A DNA stretch of 64,000 nt. Origin: Pyxicephalus adspersus (taxonomy: Eukaryota > Chordata > Amphibia > Anura > Pyxicephalidae). The translations under genes and the position numbers were made by a program. The DNA lies in NCBI RefSeq assembly GCF_032062135.1, contig NC_092860.1, positions 63,008,949 to 63,072,948 of the forward strand, given 5' to 3'. A model generated the notes under the pieces. The model saw only the letters and a list, made by a program, of their open reading frames with translations. It had not been told where the DNA came from and did no database searches. Shown piece by piece: positions 45,474 through 55,574 of this stretch (positions are counted from its first letter, which is position 1; the number at the start of each line of letters is the position of its first letter).

Positions 45474-46613
45474 GGGAACCACCTGGGCGTTTCACTGATG
45501 TCTAGATTTCTGTACCAAAAGCGGTACACTGTTTTTCATGAAATTTTTTTTTTAAATTGTAGACCTGTAACTTACAGAAATATGTCCCAACAAGGGTCTA
45601 GTAGATATCATGAATATAAAAAACGTTTGAAACACACAATCAAAAAATGTACTTTTAATAAAATTTAATAAAAAACACAAAATCAGCTCAAACAAGAATA
45701 CATAAATAAATCAAAAATACTGAAAATGCAATAATTTGGTATACTGTATAGTAATATATTTTTCTAAAACACCTCCCTAGTGTGGTAAATTTTAAAACAG
45801 AGTCCAACGTCACATTCCTATAGACAAAACCACATAAATATATTTTGTATTATTTTGTATTGGATTGGATACAGGACTTTGTATTGAATCCAATACAAAA
45901 TATTTGAATTTCCCGCTACGACCCCCATCGACGGGCGCATGCATGGACATCATCAGGAATCGCCGAGGGACGCGTACGCGAACACCGGGTATTCTAATTC
46001 TTTCCGAATTTTTGTACTTCCATGCAAAAAGTGTTAAATTTTTGGCATGGAAATTTATTTTAGATTGTAGGCTATAATTCACCTAATTACCGCATAACTC
46101 ACCGAAATATGCCCAGAATTTTATAAATTTAATAATAAATTTTTTTTTTATAAAACAAAAAAAAAAAAACTTAAAAAAAAAAACTTAAAAAAAAATAGTG
46201 TATAATGTAATTTAATTGTACAGTAAGTAGCCTATATAATATATATATAATACAATTATAAATATATTATATCAAGATTTCTTTGTTTTGGACTCAATAC
46301 AGCTTTTTTGTATTGAGCTCAATACAAAGTTATTTGAATTTCCCGCCCCGCCTCCTGCACCGACGTCACCGGGAAACCCCGGAGATCGTCACTGCACTCG
46401 CCAGGAGAAGACAGAAGAGGACAGACATGTCCAGAGGAGCTGCGGGGACCGGGTAAGTATATTCTTTCAGTTGTAATCCGATTGTCATACAATATATGTA
46501 AGACAATCGGATTGCAATATAATGTTTGTTTACCCACCTGAGAAAAGTTCGGGTTTACCACTTTTTGCAAGTGTTTTTACCCCGAATCAAGGTCGGGTTT
46601 AACGGCCAGGTGG
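45474..46613. mobile_element. piggyBac-type element, second subfamily
   Basis: Right end ggccaggtgg followed by TTAA (46614-46617); left end ggaaccacctgggcgttt, where TTAA seems to have changed to GGAA. The interior shares 'ttgtattg' palindromic words and 'gaatttcccgc' with the other piggyBac elements. The stretch near 45520-45600 matches the complement of 60902-60990 in the element at 59797. It may be two elements merged (an internal 'cctccctagtg' at about 45772). It lies in the PLE-2 3' region. Confidence 0.65.
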
Positions 46614-46617
46614 TTAA

Positions 46618-48083
46618 TGGAGTAGTGCGTTTACACAGAAAAGCGGTTGCTTGTTTTTTTGTAACTATGTTCTAATAACCCCTACTACGATGCGTGGAAA
46701 ATGACAGACTAAAAACACCAACCCTCCACTCTCTCCCTTTTAGCCTCTGAAGAGGTGAAGAGGTTGGAGAAGGAACTGCTCCATTAGGATGCGCGCCTTC
46801 GCCCTTTCCCTGCTGGCCATCGCTGATTGGTGGAGCGGCTCATTGAGAACTGGAGGGCTTGCTGGATCCCCGGCTTCTTTGCTAAACTACGTCGCCATGG
46901 TGGAGTGGGTGGGACGTGCGGGTTGATATCGCACGTCCCTCTACCCATGAGGACCATTTACTTGGCCTGATTCATTTAGTAATGAATAGAGGGTTCCCAT
47001 TTGAGTTGGATTCTTTCTCTGTGCTATGCCATTTATGGTAACGGCCGTACGTACACAGATAAGAGTACCTTATCAAATTGGACTAGGATTATTTGAAGAA
47101 GCCTATTTCTTACAATGAATGGTAGATACAAGTATGTGCTTTCTAATTAATATACTGTGCTGAGAGACACGTGGTAGCGTTTGTTCATTATATTCTATGT
47201 TCCTTAATAGGCACTACTTGGTCTATCCAAACATGTGAGAAAAAAGATGTTTAAACTGTGGACCCATTCTGAATGAATGAAGAGAGGGTAAATACTAAGT
47301 AATCTATGGCTAAATACTGATGTATTACAGCAAGCACTTTTGCATAGTCATAATAACAGCATCAATAATACTAGAGCTATTATTCAAAAAGTGATTATTA
47401 GTGAGTGATTATTTGATATTATCATTGAAGCAATATTCCTTTTTTGTTTTAAACTGGAATCATTTTTATTCGTTTCATAAAAGTGTTTTGCCTTATGTTT
47501 GAGGGTACAAATACACATACTTACCTTATGAAAAATTTAATGGCACTTTCCTTTATTGTTAACAAGATAAATATTATTGGCCTACCTATATATATTTCTA
47601 TACATTTATTTCTATATCAACAAATAAATGTATATGGGAAAGTATTGCTGTCTCCGTCTGCTACCCTCATAATTGAGTGGGGTTTACATGCTGCAAGTAA
47701 CAGGTACACCTATTCAAATAATAAGTGAAAAATTATTTGTATTGATAAAAAAAAATTCTAATATGATCATGTTTTTTTACTATAGGATTGTGTGTTTTAA
47801 TTTTAATCTCAGACATACCTGTATTGTTTCGTGAAGAAGCGTCATTAGTCTGTGAAACGCGTAGAAGGATTGTGGGTGTACACCATCCTTTCAGGGGGAA
47901 CCCCTACAGGAACATCCTTGGTTTGCATGTATTTTAAATGTAATAAGTTTTAATGTTCTGTTTTTAAGTACCGTATATGCAATAAAGTCTAAAATAAAAT
48001 TTAATATACTAAGAACTGTGTGATAATATGAATTAATTTTGGCCTTAAAAGTCCCACTAAAATTCCATATATATTTTTTTGAA
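46618..48083 (+). mobile_element. PLE-2 3' region
   Basis: Noncoding. Together with 45096-45473 it gives about 1.84 kb of 3' sequence, close to the 1.74 kb of PLE-1 without its MITE. The end (47650-48083) pairs with 36323-36701 and contains a hammerhead-like relic (gtgaagaagcg... GAAAC at 47854-47858). Confidence 0.6.
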
Positions 48084-48790
48084 TTGACACATTTTGGGGA
48101 TGTGGCCTTGAAATAATGAATAGGCTAAATATCTTGTTGTGAATTCTTTACATTTTGGGCCTTCTTTGCATTGCACAGACATTGTACTACAAGACTATAG
48201 TGATAGGAAAGCTACAGTTCACCTGCTATAGGAGAATGATGTACTGAACAAAAAAAAGAGCTGCTAATCTGTACAAAGGTATCTCGGTAATTGAACCCTG
48301 ACCCTGAGCCTAAGCTAACTTGGCCGCCCAACACTACTCATCCAATACTGCACTCCCACCCTCTCTGCCTCCCTCTCCACTCCCCACTTATACACGAGCC
48401 TTGGACGCAAAGTTCCCCAGCATCCCCATAGACGTACAGCAGGGCTGCTGGTAAACAGCAGGGAGGGGTAGGGCATGGCTCCAGGATCGACTCGCATTGC
48501 CTTTGCGATCGACCAGTAGATTGCGATCAGCGCGTTGGGCACCCCTGCCTAGGACAATCTTCTGCACCATCTGAATGTAGGCTTGTTTTCCAGTTTGATG
48601 ACGTATATCCTGTTATATCTGGATTTTTGGTCTGGGCATGGACTTGCATTCTAGCTTGGAAGACATGAATCCAGATGACCCCCATCCGAATGCATGGTGG
48701 ACAAATCCGCGCTTCCTCCTACAATGCTATTTATAGCATGGTGGCTTTTGGTTCCATTTATAGCATCAGAGCCCCTGTTTGGACTGCAAG
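48084..48790. other. Mostly unassigned; hAT-like end at 48547
   Basis: The stretch ending 48547 (tgcgatcagcgcgttgggcacccctg on the plus strand, read in two parts) looks like one end of a 'caggggtgcccaac' hAT MITE. No convincing left end. Flanking sequence unrecognised. Confidence 0.4.
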
Positions 48791-49320
48791 TGTCACAGAT
48801 AACAGGGAGGGGAGGGAAACAGAAAGGTAAATACAAGGGACTAGGCCTCCAATGGCTAAGGAAAAGGGAATAGTCAACCCTTATACAGACACCCTAACCT
48901 AGCCCTAACTCCTGACAGTATGAATATCCCCTGATGGTGGGGAACCTAGGCCCTAGTAGCCCTGAATAGCCCTAGGAGTAGTGACTGGGCTTGAGACTAC
49001 TGGTTCTTTCCCTGGTGAAAGAACCAGTGTCTCCCTGAGGCCTAGTAACAACTAAAGAACAACAAAACCAAAAGTAGTTCAACTTATCTTAATAGCAAAA
49101 TAGAGAAGCAGGAACTCTGGAGAGGACAACACACGCATAGAATGAAGTGTGAGGCCAGACTAAATGGAGGAGCAGTAATGACCATCAGCTGCAGCTGATA
49201 CAAGGGGTGTGGTCATTACAAACAACAAAACAGAAACAAGTAAAAACAAAGAGACAGATAACCTCATGTGCAGCTTGTCTCATGGATCTTCTAACTTCAG
49301 TCACGGAAGGGACCGTGACA
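48791..49320 (-). repeat. Gypsy 3' LTR
   Basis: 530 bp, TG...CA ends. Collinear with the other LTR but lacks about 26 bp net (e.g. the part after 'aggacaacacacgcatag' is shortened) and carries several substitutions, so the insertion is not recent. Confidence 0.92.
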
Positions 49321-49399
49321 GTACCCCCCCTTCTACGGGTGGTCTCCGGACACCCAGGACCGACCTTATTCGTATTAGCCCTGTGGAAAGCTTTCACTA

Positions 49400-50382
49400 G
49401 GCGACTAGCATTAACGTCGGTCGCTGGAACCCACATTCTTTCCTCTGGACCGTACCCCTTCCAGTGAACGAGATACTGGAGAGATCTGCGGAGAATTCGG
49501 GAGTCCAGTATCCCGGCAATCTGAAATTCCTGGATTACCATCCACCATGACAAGTGGGGGAGGCAAGGAAGACGGTTTCGCTGGTTCGACATATCTCTTC
49601 AACAGTGATTTGGGGAACACATTATAATTCTTTAACGCCTGTGGCTGTTCGAGACGAAAGGCAACCGGGTTAAGAATGGCGGAGATCTTATATAAACCAA
49701 TAAACCTTGGACCCAACTTCCAAGAAGGTACGTTCAACTTAATGTTTCTTGTGGACAGCCACACAGAATCACCCACTCTTAGGTCTGGACCACTCATACG
49801 TCTCTTGTCAGCCATACGTTTATACTTGTTGCCCATCTTTTTTAAATTATTTTGAATTTTCTGCCAAATAGATGACAAAGAAGAGGAAAATCTTTCCTCT
49901 TCAGGAATGCCTGAAGTCTCAGTACCAGAAAATGTGCCAAATTGCGGATGGAACCCATATACCCCAAAAAACGGCGACTTATTTGTGGACTCCTGCCTAC
50001 GGGTATTTATGGCAAACTCAGCCAAAGACAAATATGAAGACCATTCCTCCTGATTCTCTGAGACAAAACATCTCAAATAAGTCTCTAGATTCTGGTTAGT
50101 GCATTCCGTCTGTCCGTTCCACTGAGGATGAAAGGCCGAAGAGAAGGACAATTGCACCCCCAGATGAGTGCAGAACACCTTCCAGAATCTGGAAACAAAC
50201 TGAGTCCCCCTATCAGACACCACATCCGAGGGAATACCGTGTAGCGTCACAATGTTATCGACAAACACTTGTGCGAGGGTTTTAGCATTAGGTAGCCCTG
50301 ACAATGCAATAAAGTGTGACATCTTACTGAAGCGATCAACAATCATCAGAATCACGTTTTTTCCCGAGGAATTCTCGAACAC
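49400..50382 (-). pseudogene. Gypsy integrase with chromodomain
   Basis: 50382-49411 is the longest open piece (323 codons). The catalytic core D,D-35-E is visible: IVDRFSKMSHFIAL, SDRGTQFVSRFW and FHPQWNGQTECTNQNLE. GPDLRVGDSVWLSTRNI and KLGPRFIGLYKISAILNP (GPY/F module) follow, then a frame change to the chromodomain, DSRILRRSLQYLVHWKGYGP and EERMWVPATDVNASRLVKAF (49520-49400). The zinc-binding N-terminus is broken off near 50385. The chromodomain likely guides integration to marked chromatin. Confidence 0.9.
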
Positions 50383-50599
50383 CTTGTGTCATTATTGGTA
50401 TGGAACAAACAACTTCCCCGAAGGACAAGAATCCAGTGCATCTCCCTCTGCCTCAAGATCGGGATAAAGGGCGGATATTACTACTCCTTCAGACAATATC
50501 AGACCAGGATCTTCCGAATCACCCCCCCATAAAAGCTACGCGACAAAGCGTCCGCCTTGACGTTCTTAACCGCAGGGCAATAGGTGACAATGAAATTGA

Positions 50600-51480
50600 A
50601 CCTGGTAAAAAACAATGACTATCTGGTCTGTCTTGGGTTCAGATGTTTAGCCGACTCCAAATACACCAGATTTTTGTGATCGGTAATTACCGTAATAGGA
50701 TGAATCACTCTTTCTAACCAATGACGCCATTCCTCAAAAGCCAACTTAATGGCCAGCAACTCTCTATTACCTACGTCATAATTTTTCTCTGGATTTGAGA
50801 GTTTTTTAGAGAAGAAAGCACATGGGCGTGTGACACATCAGGTTGCACCAGTATAGTAGCAGAAGCAAAACATTCCTGAAGCAAAACAGCTGAAAAGGCT
50901 TGTAATGCCGCCTCCGACCAGGCTGAGAAATCTGAACCTTTCCTCGTCATGTCTGTTAAAGGTTTAACCACAGTCGAGTAATTAAAAAAAATTTACGGTA
51001 GTAATTGGTGAACCCCAAAAATCGCATAAGTGCTTTCAGATTTTCGGGTCGATCCCAGTCCAACACCGCACAGACTTTTTCAGGATCCATATGAAAACCT
51101 GAAGATAAGATTAAGTAACCCAGGAACTGCAACTCCGGAACTGCAAAAACACACTTCTCCACCTTCGCATACAATTTATTCTCTCTAAGGATCTGTAACA
51201 CTTGTTTCACGTGATCCTGATGAGTCACCATGTCTTGAGAATAAATTAGTATATCATCCAGATACACCACAACAAACCTGCCCACCAGATGATGAAAGAT
51301 GTCATTAATAAAATGTTGAAAACCGCATTGGTTAACCCAAAAGGCATGACCATATTCTCAAAATGACCCTCAGGGGTATTAAAGGCCGTCTTCCATTAAT
51401 CCCCCTCTCTGATCCTTACCAGATTATACGCCCCCTCTTAAATCCAATTTAGAGAACACCTTGGCGCTGACAATCTGATT
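50600..51480 (-). pseudogene. Gypsy RT catalytic part and RNase H
   Basis: 51285-50956 encodes [18 protein letters not shown] (catalytic Y-L-D-D at about 51251-51264), KCVFAVPELQFLGYLILS and MRFLGFTNYYRKFF, with the connection domain after it. 50971-50600 has broken RNase H motifs (VKPLTDMTRKGSDFSAW, the usual D-A-S region damaged). Several stops. Confidence 0.85.
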
Positions 51481-52320
51481 GAACAAATCCTGGATTAAAG
51501 GAAGGGGGTAAAGGTCACGGACAGTAATACGGTTAAGCTCACAGAAGTCCAATCATGGCCTCAGAGTTCCGTCCTTTTTCTTAACAAAGAAAAACCCGGC
51601 GGCTACTGGAGATTTGGATGGTCCAGCATGACCCTTAACCAAACTCTCCGTAATATATTCTTGCATGGCCGCTCTTTCGGGTTCAGAAGGATTATACAAC
51701 CGACACTTGGACAGCTTAGCTCTGGGAATAAGGTTGATGGGACAATCATACTCCCGATGTGGAGGTAACTCCTGGTCCCCACTTTCAGAGAATACATCAG
51801 AAAACTCAGCAATAAACGAAGGTACAACCTTAGTGGTTACAACAGAAAGCAATGTGTTAAGACAGTTGTCTATGCAATAATCACTCCAATCAAGAATCTG
51901 TCTTGCTTGCCAATCGATGGTAGGATTATGTTTGCTTAACCATGGTAAACCTAGTACCAACGGAGCAGGCAGACCCTCCAGCACAAAGCACGAGATAGAT
52001 TCTTGATGAAAATCACCCACCTTTAAACGGATGTCCTGCACCATTTGTGACAAACATTTCTACCTGAGTGGAGTGGAATCAATTGCAAACACAGAGATAT
52101 TTTTGTCTAATGCACTAGTTGTTAACCCATGCATACGGACGAACTGACCATCAATTAAGTTAACCCCTGCCCCGCTGTCAATAAACACTTCAATTCCCAC
52201 AGTTTTGGAGTCTAGCGCCACCTCAGCAGACAGGAGAAATCGAGTACTACCGGTAAATGACAAAAGTAAATTCTCTGGTTCCCAACACAGACCACCAAGT
52301 GAGAGATGAGGGTTAAACAC
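51480..52320 (-). pseudogene. Gypsy protease and RT N-terminus
   Basis: The protease active site reads FIDSGAGVNLIDG (about 52150-52190, D-S-G-A). The next piece, 52053-51553, has the linker LVLGLPWLSKHNPTIDW, then YDCPINLIPRAKLSKCRLYN and GFFFVKKKDGTLRP, the RT entry. A frameshift and stop separate the two near 52055. Confidence 0.88.
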
Positions 52321-52329
52321 ACATTTTTT

Positions 52330-53256
52330 TTTTGTTTTGACCTTGGCACTGAACATAAGGACAGATGTTGACAAAATGTCCCGGTTTTCCACAGAAAAAA
52401 CAGAGTCCCTTCTTATGCCCAAAGTTCTTATTCCCAGGTCCAGAGGTAGCTCCCCCCAACTGCATAGGTTCTTCACTGGACATGAACTCAAGAGTCTCTC
52501 CACCCAATGCGTCAGAGGAGGCCGCCATCTTATATGATTGTACGTCCTGGGATTGAGAAACCTTAGATCTCCCCCTCAGGCGTCTATCCTACAGGTTTAA
52601 CTATCGTACAGCAAGGAACATAGCCGCATCCAATGACCCAGGATATTCGTGAAACGCCAATGTGTCCTTCAGGCTCTCAGATATCCCTTGACAGAATTGA
52701 CTACGGAGAGCCGGATCATTCCACTCAGTATCCGTAGCCCACCTCCTAAATCCAGAGCAATAGGTCTCCGCAGAACGCTTACCCTGCTGCAAGCCACGCA
52801 ACTTGGTCTCGGTCACGGAGACCCGATCTGGATCATCATGGATAAGACCTAGCTCTCTGAAAAATTAATCTACCGACCGGAGGGACTGAGATCCGGTCGG
52901 CAACGAAAAAGCCCAAGACTGAGCATCGCCTTTAAGCAATGAGATGATAATACCCACTCTTTGACTCTCATCCCCAGAAGAGTGTGGACATAGTTTAAAT
53001 ATAGTTTGCACGACTCCCCGAACTGAATAAAATTGTCGATTCCCCCGGAAAATCTGTCTGGGAGCGCCACCTTGGGTTCAGGGCAGGCCTGATTCCTGCT
53101 GTCAGAACTAGCTGCCTGTGGTCTCTGTATGTGTGAGATGGTCGTGCAGAGGTCAGCTACCTTCAAAGACATCCCCTGCAGTTGTGCGACCAGTGCAGAG
53201 ATCGTATCTATAGTTGCACTGACACAAACAAAAATAGCGGTTTTGGCGGTTGATAA
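52330..53256 (-). pseudogene. Gypsy gag (capsid and CCHC nucleocapsid)
   Basis: Pieces: 53256-52870 (KVALPDRFSGGIDNFIQF), 52816-52601 (TETKLRGLQQGKRSAETYCS, FRRWATDTEWNDPALRSQF) and 52528-52313 with the zinc knuckle CFFCGKPGHFVNIC (CX2CX4HX4C, 52361-52402). This protein packages the element RNA. It is interrupted by at least two frameshifts, between the first and second piece (near 52950) and near 52600. Confidence 0.88.
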
Positions 53257-53812
53257 TGTCACGGATAACAGGGAGGGGAGGGAAACAGAAAGGTAAATAC
53301 AAGGGACTAGGCCTCCAATGGCTAGGGAAAAGGGAATGGTGACCCCTTACAGACACCCTAACCTAGCCCTAACTCCTGACAGTATGAATATCCCCTGATG
53401 GTGGGAATACTCATACACGGGAACCTAGGCCCTAGTAGCCCTGCATAGCCCTAGGAGTAGTGACTGGGCTTGAGACTACTGGTTCTTTCCCTGATGAAAG
53501 AATCAGTGTCTCCCTGAGCCCTAGTAACAACTAAAGAACAACAAAACACCAAAAATAGTTCAACTTATCTTAATAGCAAAATAGAGAAGCGGCTCTTCAC
53601 ATCCCAGAAGTGAATATCAACCGCATAGCATGAAGTGTGAGGCCAGACTAAATGGAGGAGCAGTAATGACCATCAGCTGCAGCTGATACAAGGGGTGTGG
53701 TCATTACAAACAACAACACAGAAACAAGTAAAAACAAAGAGACAGTCAGATAACCTCACTTGCAGCTTGTCTCACAGATCTTCTAACTTCAGTCACGGAA
53801 GGGATGGTGACA
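53257..53812 (-). repeat. Gypsy 5' LTR
   Basis: 556 bp, TG...CA ends. It would hold the promoter and polyadenylation signal for the minus-strand element. The next internal bases in element sense are ttatcaaccgcc. Confidence 0.92.
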
Positions 53813-54090
53813 GCAACGTCCTGTGTACAGCACCTAGGGCCCCTGTTTGGATTTATTTGTAGGTATATATGTTCTTCATATGACTTCTGGGTAAAATTTT
53901 TTATTCTTACTGGCGTATTTTCATCATATAATTGTTTTTCTTGGTGGAATTGTTTGTTTTCATCTTCAGCTTTTTTTCCGTTAATAAAAGTTGGACATAT
54001 ATTGGTAAGAGTATATTTTCTTTTTCATTTTAGGATCTTTTTTTTTCTTTAAATATTTCCCTAATTAGATATTTTGGTTATTACAAATCC
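53813..54090. other. Unassigned AT-rich sequence
   Basis: Right flank of the gypsy element. 'gcccctgtttggatttattt' here resembles the left flank 'agcccctgtttggactgc' (48770). Confidence 0.45.
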
Positions 54091-54099
54091 CTACAAATT

Positions 54100-54670
54100 G
54101 GCATAAGGAATGCCAATAAGGAATGGGTGAACGTAAAGTATCTAAGTGTTTTTATTTATTTAAGTGTAGTTACAATACAATGTAAAACAAAAATTGGGGT
54201 TTTATGTGGTCCAACATTTCACATATTCATTATAGTTAAAAAAAGGTCACTATATTTACAAAGCATTTATTAAACATATATCTATTACATTGCACCACAA
54301 AAACAAGTGAGAATAAAAAGTCACACTGGTAATAAGATATTGCCATGCAAAAATGCTATAAATCTATTAATTCATCTCAATGTGTTTCAAAAAATATCTT
54401 GGTCAGGAGGTATTTCCATACTGTGCTTGATTATGGCTACAATGGTACATGTGTATATAATAATATTATTTGACAAATAATAAAAAAAATACATAATATT
54501 TGCAAATATAATACTTTTTATAACCACCTGGTAGTTAAAAAGTCACATATTTTTGAATAATTTGTTGGTTACAAAAAGTAATATATTTTAATATATAATA
54601 ACCACTATGAGGTGGTTACAAATAGTAATATGTTTTTGTATTTTAAGAACTTAAGTGCTATTTATTATTG

Positions 54671-54702
<32 letters not shown>

Positions 54703-54985
54703 TATAATTGTAGCCAATATCGAGTGCAAATTATGAACACTACTCCTGACGAAGATATTATTTGAAACGCATTGAGGTGGCAACTGTCAGAGTTGATGGC
54801 TTTATTGCTCTTTCGGATGGCAATATCTTAATACCTATGTGGCTATTTATTCTCACTTGTTTTTAAAGTGGAATGTAATGGATATATGTTTAATAAAGGC
54901 CTTGTAATTGTGATAACTTTTGTAGTTTAATTACTCAGTGAAATATTGGTTCATATACAGCCCCAATTTTTGTTTTACATAGTTT
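54100..54985. repeat. Inverted repeat with hammerhead-like cores (PLE-type ends)
   Basis: The left half (about 54160-54420) is the reverse complement of the right half (about 54735-54985). Paired words include 'atgtaaaacaaaaattggggtt' with its complement, 'acaagtgagaataaa', 'atctcaatgtgtttcaaa' and 'ttcaggaggtattt'-like words. Each half holds a core: 54746-54768 (+) CTGACGA ... GAAAC and 54384-54404 (-) CTGACCA ... GAAAC. No coding lies between, only AT-rich sequence with (AT)12. It looks like two opposed PLE termini without a body. Confidence 0.65.
54746..54768 (+). ncRNA. Hammerhead-like core
   Basis: CTGACGA, weak A/U stem agat-att-attt, then GAAAC. It fits CUGANGA/GAAA. The opposing copy has one core base changed (CTGACCA). 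Confidence 0.45.
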
Positions 54986-55574
54986 CCTTTAAAAGTTGAC
55001 TTTAGGGGTGAGGTCACTGCTACATTTCAAAACATTTAACTTTCAGATTGACTTTCTTTACAGTACCAGCATATATACAGAGGTAAGTAAAGAAAGGTTT
55101 GCCTAAAATAAATATCTTAAATAAATCCGAAAATTCCTTGTATACCTAAAGTATTAGGAGGAGAGCTGAAGAACAGCTGCAACCCTCTTTTTATCTCCTG
55201 ATCATTATTATTATTTTTATTAATATACAAGATGTATATAGCACCAAGACATTTTGCAGCACTGTCTACTAAATAGGGGTTGTAAATGACAGACAGATAC
55301 AGACAGACAGTGACACAAAAGAAGGAAATGACCTTGCCCTACAGATCCTTCAATCTAGGAGGTCGGGGAAGTAGTACACAATTGGAGAATAAGAAATTGT
55401 GGGAAGTAGTGAGGGTTTTAAGAGATAGAAGAAGACGAGTAGGCAAGTTTGAAAAGATGGGTTTTGAATGCTCTTTTAATGAAGCAGAAAGTAGCAAGCC
55501 GATTAGGACAAGGAAGACCATACCACAGAGTCAGAGCAGCTCTAGAAAAGTTTTAGAGCTGTGCATGTGACCAG

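Larger units (their letters stand above)
36323..48083 (+). mobile_element. Composite of two Penelope-like elements (PLE-1 within or beside PLE-2)
   Basis: An 11.8-kb block bounded by inverted arms: 36323-36701 is the reverse complement of 47650-48083. Inside it, 36837-38470 is the reverse complement of 41600-43833. The coding between carries PLE reverse transcriptase and GIY-YIG endonuclease twice (38.5-41.7 kb and 43.85-45.1 kb). I read it as PLE-2 (outer arms, coding at 43.85 kb) interrupted by or abutting PLE-1 (inner arms, coding at 38.5-41.7 kb). Later insertions: solo LTR 38685-39285, Harbinger MITE 42614-43037, and piggyBac elements 44200-44469 and 45474-46613. Inverted partial copies at the 5' side are a known PLE arrangement. 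Confidence 0.82.
48791..53812 (-). mobile_element. Ty3/gypsy chromodomain LTR retrotransposon
   Basis: A 5.0-kb element on the minus strand with two LTRs (48791-49320 and 53257-53812), each starting tgtcac and ending gtgaca. Flanking 5-mers gcaag and gcaac suggest a target duplication with one change. Internal order from right to left: gag with CCHC knuckle, protease, RT, RNase H, integrase, chromodomain. This is the Ty3/gypsy (chromovirus) order. A polypurine tract (gaaggggggg) abuts the 3' LTR at 49321-49335. I could not match a tRNA to the primer-binding region. Every gene carries frameshifts or stops, so it is inactive. Confidence 0.93.

Noticed and set aside
48791..53812. Plus-strand frames opposite the gypsy element
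   Set aside because: Shadows of the minus-strand gag-pol remnants.
53910..53960. Minus-strand QLYDEN next to a gtaaga-like donor as an adaptor exon
   Set aside because: In-frame stops directly upstream and no acceptor; also inside the giant intron between exons that already join in phase.
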